5,437 nt of DNA from Acetofilamentum sp. Its GTDB lineage: Bacteria; Bacteroidota; Bacteroidia; Bacteroidales; JAFGXI01. The notes beneath the pieces are model-generated. The model was not told the DNA's origin and did no database searches. It saw only the letters and a list, made by a program, of their open reading frames with translations. The stretch spans positions 1 through 5,437 of the forward strand of contig DYOK01000176.1 of assembly GCA_020720565.1 (NCBI GenBank), read 5' to 3'. The position numbers and the translations under genes were made by a program. Shown here piece after piece: positions 1-5,437 of the stretch (position 1 is its first letter; every line of letters begins with the position of its first letter).

Positions 1-2
1 AC

Positions 3-41
3 AAAAAAACACCAGTTGGCAACTTTAAGTATAAACCACTG
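3..41 (-). terminator. possible intrinsic terminator reading leftward
   Basis: Read on the minus strand, CAGTGG (complement of 36-41) pairs with CCAACTG (complement of 13-19) with one bulged base and a 16-base loop. It is followed after GTG by seven T residues (A3-A9 on the plus strand). The flanking A-run opposite T42-T46 could lengthen the stem. A tighter alternative is AGTT (14-17) / AACT (21-24) around GGC. This would end a minus-strand transcript covering the GC-rich island. The stem is short and imperfect. Confidence 0.3.
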
Positions 42-60
42 TTTTTAAATCGATTGCACT

Positions 61-140
61 AAGTACCCTGCCCCGCATCAGCGTTTGTGTCGGCAGATGG
101 GAACGAAGCCCACAATCACAAGTATTGCAAACACGCAACC
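61..140. other. GC-rich, possibly structured element; candidate dispersed repeat or small RNA
   Basis: This island differs sharply in base composition from the DNA around it. It can fold: GCG (81-83) pairs with CGC (134-136), and TTTG (84-87) with CAAA (128-131), leaving a two-base bulge. Inside is an arm TGGG (98-101) / CCCA (109-112) with a seven-base loop. On the minus strand it also carries a very short hydrophobic reading frame stopping at 78-80. The stretch resembles conserved intergenic sequence of Bacteroidota as I remember it, but that is recollection and not a search result. Pairing was found by eye and no folding energy was computed. Confidence 0.3.
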
Positions 141-290
141 GTATTTCTTTATTTATCCACCTATTAAAAACTTAGTATAATTTTATGTTACGTTTTGTTA
201 GACAAAGTGATTGTTTTAATGTAGTTCGATAAATATTAAACCGGTCGAAGACCTTAGTAAGTAAAATTTCACATTCTGCTCTTTAAAAAA

Positions 291-305
291 CTTTGCGGCT
301 TTGCG
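291..305 (+). repeat. tandem CTTTGCG pair
   Basis: CTTTGCG occurs at 291-297 and again at 299-305, one base apart (period 8), followed by AGAAATAA. It lies 59 bases before the recC start. Similar 'CTTTGCGxCTTTGCG' stretches occur in intergenic DNA of Bacteroidota as I recall, so this may be the remnant of a dispersed repeat and not a local regulatory site. Each unit also contains TTTG, the upstream promoter box of this phylum, but no good TAnnTTTG follows at the expected distance. Confidence 0.45.
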
Positions 306-363
306 AGAAATAAGATATTGATAAAAATTATTGTCATTTTAAATTGACTTATGGACTAATTTT

Positions 364-3300
364 ATGTTAAAACTTTACATTTCGAATCGAATAGAACATT
401 TAAGCGAACGTTTTGCTGAGGAAAACAAAACCATTCCCCAATTTGGGCATCCCATGCAAACCGAGTGGATCGTATCACAAACCTCGGGGATGGAACGTTG
501 GCTTTCGATAGAAACAGCTCGCCATAATGGCATTTTTACGAGATTCCGATTTGTTAGTCCCAACGGGTTTGTTAACCAACTTTACCAATTGGCGGGACTC
601 GAAACCGACCCCATTTATTCAACCGAAAATCTGAAATGGGTGGTTTATCAATGGCTAAATCATCCCGAGTTTATTTCGGCTTTCGAACACATTGCGAACT
701 ACTACAAAAATGACGACTCAAAACGATTGCAGTTGGCCGTCCGATTATCTGATTTATTCGATCAATATTTGCTCTATCGTCAAGATTACGTCGAAGCTTG
801 GAATCGTGGTTTGTTGGCCAAAGTGAGCGACAATCCCAATTTGTCGAAACTTCAACTTAAAAACCAACAAGCCAAACTCGATACCCACCAAACATGGCAA
901 GCATGGATTTGGCAACGGATCAAACAATCGGTAGGCCCACAATCGAAAGACAAAGTACAACTTAAACACGAACTTAGATCGTATTTAATCCAAGAGCCGT
1001 TTATCGAAAAAATAAAATCGGAATTGGGACGGGTTTCTTTGTTCGGCTTATCGGTAATCACCGACTACCATATCGAAATTCTCGATGCACTTTCGGACCA
1101 TATCGATATTCATTTATACTTTCTGAACCCCTCTCCAGAGACCTACTGGTACGATATTGTCAATCCTAAATTTTTACATTTTTTACAAAAACGAAGCAAG
1201 AAAACACCCGAAGAACTCAAATTTCACGTAGGGAACGAATTGCTGTCGAGCTTCTCGGGTTTGGCCAGAGACACCTTCAATATTCTGTTCGACAGAGATA
1301 AATTTATCGACGCCATTGACGAACGCATGAGCGTAGAGCCACAGCCCATTAATATGTTGGGAAAGATTCAAAATCAGATCTATTGGAATAAGCCCAATGC
1401 ACAAGATTTGACTTTGGACGACTACAAAGACCAAAGTTTGATTATCAGTTCGTCGTACACCATTGTTCGCGAAGTGGAAGCATTGTATCATCAACTTTTA
1501 TATTATTTCTCGACTCAAAACGATTTAGAACCACACGACATTATTGTTCAGGTAAGCGATATCGATGCATATACCCCATTTATTAGAGCGGTATTCGAAA
1601 ATGCACCGCACTATTTACCTTTTTCGATTGCCGACCGAACCTATGGTGGTGGCGATAGCTTAATTGGTGCACTCGAACAACTTTTGATGCTCGACCCCGA
1701 AGATTTTAGTTCCGAAACCATTATACAGCTTTTAAGCTCAAAATATATTGCTCAAAAGTTCGAGCTGAGTCACATTGCCTTGATTCGCGAAGCTGTTTTA
1801 CAAGCACAAATTCGTTTTGGTTTTAAAGGCTTCGAAAGTGACGATACACAGTTCATCAGTTGGCAGTTTGGTTTAGAACGTATTTTGTTGGGTTATGCCA
1901 TACAAGGTTCGCCTAAAGTTGAATTGGCCTCATATTCGACCTATCCGCTCGATATCACCGAAGGGCAATCGTATCTAGAGCTTTTGCGATTTAAACTTTT
2001 TGTCGATAGGCTGATGAATCTGGTCGACCAACGAACCGCCGATCGCGATTTGCTTCAATGGACGCAATATACCCATTCGCTCATCGATTTGCTTCTTTGG
2101 GAAGACGAAGAAACCGAGATTGAACAGAAGTATATCCGCAAGCAATTGGAATCTTTATCAAAAATTCACGAGTTGGTTAAAGAACCCGTAAGTTACGACG
2201 TGTTTAAACGTGCCTTTATCGATGCTTTGTTTTCAAATCCACGTGCTGGTAATTTTATGAATGGTCAGATTACATTCAGTTCGATGATTCCAATGCGTAG
2301 TATTCCGTTTAAAATTGTGGCCATGCTCGGTTTAAATTCCGACGCTTTCCCTCGAAAAGTGAGTAAGCTCGATTTTAATCTGATGGAAGCCGAATACCGC
2401 AGAGGCGATAGAAACCCTAAGAATAACGACAAATATCTGTTTCTCGAAAATCTGATGTCGGCGCGTAGATGCCTGTATTTGAGTTATATCGGACACAGTA
2501 CGCAAGACAATACCGAGATGCCATCATCTGGAATTATTGACGAACTCAAAACCTATATTATTCAATCGACAGAGCCAGCAAGTCGCTTGGAAATGAATCA
2601 ACTTGAGCGGTTATTGGTGCGTCACCATCCATTGCAAGCGTACAGTCAAAAGTATCGACAGGCCGATTCCAATTTGGTGTGGTTCAATTTACCAGAATTA
2701 AATTTCAAGAAACCCGAGCGTACATTGAACCAAAGAATAGCAGTGCCCATTCCGTTGGAAATGATCGACTTAAACGATCTAATGTATTTGTTCAAAGATG
2801 GTTATAAATATTACTACAATCGGGTGCTTGGGCTGTATTATCAGAATAGAGAAGAGAGCCTGCCCGAACAAGAAATGTTCGAAACCAATCGTTTAGACGA
2901 TTATCAAATAAAGCAATTTATCATTCACAACAACAGACCCGATTTGGTCGATTTTGGTAAAAAAAACGGACTTCTTCCCCTATCGAACATGGGCTTATAT
3001 GCCTTGGATAAAAACGCAAAAGAAGTGAACCCATTAATTGAACAAATCGAATTGGTTAAAGCAGGTTACGAGGCCCATACCCAACATTTCGAGCTAAAAA
3101 TCGATCAAAAAAACCTTCGCTTTTCGAGTTCCGACATTTATAATGAACAGTTGTTATGGCTGAGCATGTCGAAATCGGGTGAGGTTTATTATTCGCTTGC
3201 GGGCTGGGTGATTCAAGTGATGCTTGTGGCTTGTAGCTCGCCGATAAAAGTCATGCATGTGGGACCCAATTTAGCAAAACCCGAAACGTATGCCCCTATT

Positions 3301-3612
3301 TCAAAAGCCGAAGCCATTGGGCAACTTAAAACTTGGATTCAGATTTACGAAAAAGCCCAAAGCGAACTCTGTCCGTTTTTGCCCAAATTGGGATACGATT
3401 ATATGGACAGTTCTGACAAAACTAAAGCTAAAGCGAAACTAATAAGCACATTAAAGAAAGCGTCAGATTCAGATGAGTTAAACAACTACAATTACAATAT
3501 TTATCTAGAGCTCCAATCGGGTAATAATCCTGATAGCTTAAGCGAGGCTGCCATTGATAAATTTATCGGCATAACCCAAGCCGTTTATGGTTTGTACTAC
3601 GAGAAAAACTAA
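364..3612 (+). CDS. recC: RecC, exodeoxyribonuclease V (RecBCD) gamma subunit
   Basis: RecC is the scaffold of the cytoplasmic RecBCD helicase-nuclease. It splits the duplex at double-strand breaks and reads Chi in the 3' strand. The 1082-residue product is close to E. coli RecC (1122, from memory) and colinear with it. The N-terminus MLKLYISNRIEHL and TSGMERWL (40-47) match E. coli MLRVYHSNRLDVL and STGMAQWL. DLFDQYLLYR lies at 130-139, FGLSVI with NPSPETYW at about 227-262, REVEAL at 369-374, and DIIVQVSDIDAY at 392-403. MIPMRSIPFK is at 641-650, RGDRNPKNNDKYLFLE at 680-695 and YIGHSTQDN at 708-716. The C-terminal nuclease-like, RecD-contacting domain spans about 800-1082. There is no Walker A motif, as expected for the catalytically dead subunit. 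The start is fixed by an in-frame TAA at 340-342 with no other start codon between; no clear Shine-Dalgarno is seen. No recB or recD is adjacent, and no frameshift is apparent. Confidence 0.96.
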   Translation: MLKLYISNRIEHLSERFAEENKTIPQFGHPMQTEWIVSQTSGMERWLSIETARHNGIFTRFRFVSPNGFVNQLYQLAGLETDPIYSTENLKWVVYQWLNHPEFISAFEHIANYYKNDDSKRLQLAVRLSDLFDQYLLYRQDYVEAWNRGLLAKVSDNPNLSKLQLKNQQAKLDTHQTWQAWIWQRIKQSVGPQSKDKVQLKHELRSYLIQEPFIEKIKSELGRVSLFGLSVITDYHIEILDALSDHIDIHLYFLNPSPETYWYDIVNPKFLHFLQKRSKKTPEELKFHVGNELLSSFSGLARDTFNILFDRDKFIDAIDERMSVEPQPINMLGKIQNQIYWNKPNAQDLTLDDYKDQSLIISSSYTIVREVEALYHQLLYYFSTQNDLEPHDIIVQVSDIDAYTPFIRAVFENAPHYLPFSIADRTYGGGDSLIGALEQLLMLDPEDFSSETIIQLLSSKYIAQKFELSHIALIREAVLQAQIRFGFKGFESDDTQFISWQFGLERILLGYAIQGSPKVELASYSTYPLDITEGQSYLELLRFKLFVDRLMNLVDQRTADRDLLQWTQYTHSLIDLLLWEDEETEIEQKYIRKQLESLSKIHELVKEPVSYDVFKRAFIDALFSNPRAGNFMNGQITFSSMIPMRSIPFKIVAMLGLNSDAFPRKVSKLDFNLMEAEYRRGDRNPKNNDKYLFLENLMSARRCLYLSYIGHSTQDNTEMPSSGIIDELKTYIIQSTEPASRLEMNQLERLLVRHHPLQAYSQKYRQADSNLVWFNLPELNFKKPERTLNQRIAVPIPLEMIDLNDLMYLFKDGYKYYYNRVLGLYYQNREESLPEQEMFETNRLDDYQIKQFIIHNNRPDLVDFGKKNGLLPLSNMGLYALDKNAKEVNPLIEQIELVKAGYEAHTQHFELKIDQKNLRFSSSDIYNEQLLWLSMSKSGEVYYSLAGWVIQVMLVACSSPIKVMHVGPNLAKPETYAPISKAEAIGQLKTWIQIYEKAQSELCPFLPKLGYDYMDSSDKTKAKAKLISTLKKASDSDELNNYNYNIYLELQSGNNPDSLSEAAIDKFIGITQAVYGLYYEKN

Positions 3613-3663
3613 GAACCCCTCTAATACAAAGTTTAATAATCTTATTTTTTTGTACCAAAAAAA
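3604..3663. terminator. convergent-gene terminator region with A/T palindrome
   Basis: This lies in the 54-base gap between the converging recC and channel genes. TTTTTTTG (3645-3652) and CAAAAAAA (3656-3663) form a perfect 8-bp inverted repeat around TAC, so each strand carries a run of at least seven T just after the gene that ends there. For recC, AAAAACTAAG (3604-3613) can also pair with CTTATTTTT (3641-3649) with one bulge, ending in the T-run. The stems are almost all A-T, so the hairpins are weak. The placement and the T-runs on both strands suggest a shared bidirectional terminator. Confidence 0.4.
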
Positions 3664-3666
3664 AGT

Positions 3667-5322
3667 TTAGGACTCATTTACCAATGGGGAATCCCACTGA
3701 TCTTTAGGCACAAGCTTTGGTGTCTCTGGGTCAGATTCATACGCAGGTGTCATTATTTGCACATTGTTCTCGTTAAACACATCTAGTATATTCTGAATCA
3801 ACTCATTATAATACAAATGCAGTTTGCTCGCATCGACGCAGTAGGCATTTATCTCGTAATTAACAGCAAAATCGCCAAGTGAATGTTTCAAGACAAAAGG
3901 AGCAGGATCCTTTAAAAGCCCATTTGTTTTATCGGCAGCTAGCATTAGCATGGCATCTACTTGCCGCCAAGGCGTTTCGTAACCAATACCTACAGTTGTG
4001 TGAATTATTAGCCCTCTACCCTTTGATAATGTGCTGTAATTCATAATATTACTATTTAATAATGCCGAATTTGGAATTATTATCTCTTCATTCTTTAATG
4101 ATCGAAGACGAGTTACCAAAAGTTTTTGTTCCTCTACAAAACCTACAATCTCGTCTACCTTTATACGATCCCCCTTTTTGAAAGCAGCTCTATAAGTCAT
4201 GGAATAACCTGCAATTAAATTGCTAATAAAGGACGAAGATCCCAAAGAAAAAAGAACTCCGATAAAAACCGAAAGACCTTTAAATGCACTAGTATCAGAA
4301 CCTGGAATGTAGGGGAATGCAATAACTAATGCAATTAAAACAACAAATAAACGAACAATCTTGTATGTAGCACTCGACCAATCTTTATCAAAGCCATTAA
4401 TTACAATCCCCCCTTGTTCGATGCCAGAAAAAAAAAGTTTAATCAAACTTAAAACATATCGGGATGAAAAATATATTATTATCAAAAAAATTAAACTTGG
4501 TGTAAATTTGATAATTCCAAAGCCAATTTTAGTAACAGGGTCGAGCACAAGGTGCAAAGCATAACTAGCAAATGAGTGAGTCCAAGGGAAAAGTGCCAAA
4601 GTGTATTGCAAGAAAACAGCAACTGCAATTATAATTAACACCGTGCGTATTGCTCTAAATAGCAGAGCCACAGCATTCCACAACTGGTTGGAACGAATCA
4701 GATTAAATGAAATATTTTCAACCGAATCTATTTTGGCTTTAATCTTTCTTTGCAAACCAAGGTTTAATTTCCGAACAATCCTAATTAAGATAAAAATGGT
4801 AACTAATAGGAGTAAAAAAGCCCCGAATGTCCAAATAAAATTTTTAATTAACACGGGGCTACTGCGCTCAAACCGATACTGCCTTATGGCTTTCGAAATA
4901 TTAAACTTAACTAATAAAGCAAGTGATTCACGACTTATCCCTTCTGACTTTGCATCTATTTCGAAGATGTTTAAAATAAATACACTACCCGCATAGACCT
5001 GAACTCTGTCGGTTAGCGAAATAATACGCACGGAATCGGGATGTATTGCGTAATTTGAGGCTGCCGAAACAATTCTAGCTTCAATAATACTAGCACGTTT
5101 CTGAGCTGAAAAGGAAGCAATTCCTTTAACTTGAAACAAAAATTCACCATCTACAAAAACCCCTGCCTCATTATTTATAACCTTCTGATATTCTGGATCA
5201 ATATCTTTAATTTCCTGTGCATTGAGCCCTATTGGAATGAAAAACAAAAAACAAATCGCAACAATGTATAATACAAACTGTTTTGTTAAACTTTTTGCGG
5301 AAAAGAACTTTTCGAAAACCAT
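3667..5322 (-). CDS. MscS-family mechanosensitive ion channel with extracytoplasmic N-terminal domain
   Basis: This inner-membrane channel should open under membrane tension and release solutes on hypo-osmotic shock. The 551-residue product starts with a signal peptide: basic start, hydrophobic core at about 16-33, likely cleavage after NA at 34-35 before QEI. A soluble domain at about 36-155 follows. Transmembrane segments are likely at about 159-184, 217-246, 264-295, 320-340 and 346-372. The last is the pore helix of the family (LGSSSFISNLIAGYSMTYRAAFKKGDRI, from L360 on), followed by the cytoplasmic beta domain (EEIIIPNSALLNSNIMNYS, 412-430). The C-terminal alpha/beta part runs to about 526, ending in a short acidic, proline-containing tail. 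It is longer than E. coli MscS (286 residues, 3 TM, from memory), nearer in layout to multi-TM homologues such as YnaI or YbdG. The ATG is fixed by an in-frame TAA five codons upstream (5335-5337). The family is certain; the conductance and exact subfamily are not. Confidence 0.95.
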   Translation of the reverse strand: MVFEKFFSAKSLTKQFVLYIVAICFLFFIPIGLNAQEIKDIDPEYQKVINNEAGVFVDGEFLFQVKGIASFSAQKRASIIEARIVSAASNYAIHPDSVRIISLTDRVQVYAGSVFILNIFEIDAKSEGISRESLALLVKFNISKAIRQYRFERSSPVLIKNFIWTFGAFLLLLVTIFILIRIVRKLNLGLQRKIKAKIDSVENISFNLIRSNQLWNAVALLFRAIRTVLIIIAVAVFLQYTLALFPWTHSFASYALHLVLDPVTKIGFGIIKFTPSLIFLIIIYFSSRYVLSLIKLFFSGIEQGGIVINGFDKDWSSATYKIVRLFVVLIALVIAFPYIPGSDTSAFKGLSVFIGVLFSLGSSSFISNLIAGYSMTYRAAFKKGDRIKVDEIVGFVEEQKLLVTRLRSLKNEEIIIPNSALLNSNIMNYSTLSKGRGLIIHTTVGIGYETPWRQVDAMLMLAADKTNGLLKDPAPFVLKHSLGDFAVNYEINAYCVDASKLHLYYNELIQNILDVFNENNVQIMTPAYESDPETPKLVPKDQWDSPLVNES

Positions 5323-5361
5323 AGTTGTAAATATTTAATTTTAGATAATCTGACAGTATCT

Positions 5362-5436
5362 TTAATAATACATTTCATTTAACCCCAAATCAGCATCTCT
5401 TAATGCGGATTCGATTAAGATTTTGTAATTCAAAAT
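5362..5436 (-). CDS. probable C-terminal end of an unidentified gene (partial, cut by window edge)
   Basis: A minus-strand frame stays open from the right edge of the window for 24 codons and stops at TAA (5362-5364). The end reads ALRDADLGLNEMYY, which has a normal protein composition and looks like an amphipathic, acidic C-terminal helix. The other two minus frames are closed sooner. The stop lies 39 bases before the start of the channel gene on the same strand, typical of a co-transcribed pair. The family cannot be recognised from so little sequence. An open stretch this short also arises by chance fairly often, so this is a moderate-confidence call resting on composition and spacing. Confidence 0.42.
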   Translation of the reverse strand: MLNYKILIESALRDADLGLNEMYY

Positions 5437-5437
5437 T

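Larger units (their letters stand above)
1..363. other. non-coding region upstream of recC
   Basis: No gene of normal size is present on either strand. The region has two parts. Positions about 61-120 are GC-rich (34 of 60 bases are G or C), while about 141-363 are AT-rich. Within the AT-rich part I see a 4-bp hairpin (GGTC 243-246 / GACC 250-253, loop GAA) and a tandem CTTTGCG at 291-305. I looked for the Bacteroidota promoter pattern (TTTG about 20 bases before TAnnTTTG) ahead of recC and found no full match. The nearest is TACGTTTTG at 189-197, which has one extra T and no TTTG box at the right distance. Confidence 0.7.

Noticed and set aside
3..62. A plus-strand frame open from the left edge, ending in TAA at 60-62, as the tail of an upstream gene.
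   Set aside because: Only 19 codons, low complexity at the start (AAA AAA), and frame 1 is open nearly as far (to 46-48). There is nothing to tell it from chance, and it overlaps the terminator-like hairpin.
197..203. GTTAGAC fits the attC core pattern GTTRRRY, suggesting an integron recombination site.
   Set aside because: No partner RYYYAAC core with a bulged stem was found at a suitable distance, and there is no integrase or gene cassette in the window.
243..253. Small hairpin GGTC-GAA-GACC in the region upstream of recC as a regulatory structure.
   Set aside because: Only four base pairs with mismatches beyond the stem; this is expected by chance in 360 bases and is too far from the start codon to control translation directly.
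1183..1494. Open frame of 103 codons on the minus strand inside recC.
   Set aside because: It lies wholly opposite a clearly conserved part of recC, has a poor protein composition and resembles no family. It is a shadow frame, as are the shorter minus-strand frames at 375-563, 754-969 and 852-1061.
4601..4996. Open frame of 131 codons on the plus strand opposite the channel gene.
   Set aside because: It is antisense to the membrane-spanning part of the channel, whose reading frame is well supported. The same holds for the frame at 4361-4564.
1..5437. CRISPR arrays, tRNA or rRNA genes, insertion-sequence ends, toxin-antitoxin or defence-island genes.
   Set aside because: I saw no regularly spaced repeats, no tRNA-like TTCRA arm with matching stems, no transposase, and no defence gene other than the housekeeping recC.

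Overview
The window looks like chromosomal DNA of a Bacteroidota (Bacteroidetes) bacterium. This is inferred from AT-rich intergenic DNA, starts without a clear Shine-Dalgarno sequence, a signal peptide ending in the 'NAQ' type cleavage site common in that phylum, and the protein character. No 16S or other marker is present, so placement below phylum is not possible.

Layout. Positions 1-363 hold no convincing gene. Their left part (about 61-140) is a GC-rich island inside AT-rich DNA. It contains a tiny hydrophobic reading frame on the minus strand, and at 3-41 a hairpin plus T-tract that could end a minus-strand transcript. Positions 364-3612 (+) encode a full-length RecC, the non-catalytic, Chi-reading subunit of the RecBCD (exodeoxyribonuclease V) recombination-repair machine. 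A 54-base gap follows, holding an A/T-rich palindrome. Positions 3667-5322 (-) encode an MscS-family mechanosensitive channel with a signal peptide and an extracytoplasmic N-terminal domain. It converges on recC. Upstream of the channel gene, 5362-5436 (-) is probably the C-terminal end of another gene on the same strand, 39 bases away, so the channel may be the downstream gene of an operon.

How the genes relate. RecC needs RecB and RecD to work, and neither lies beside it here. recC is flanked by at least 363 non-coding bases upstream and a convergent gene downstream, so it is transcribed as a single gene and its partners must be elsewhere. The channel protects cells against osmotic downshock and has no evident functional link to recC.

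Nothing here is a clear new system. The points most worth a second look are the substitutions at Chi-contact positions of RecC, its separation from recBD, the strong excess of the word TCGA in recC but not in the neighbouring gene, and the GC-rich structured island at the left edge.
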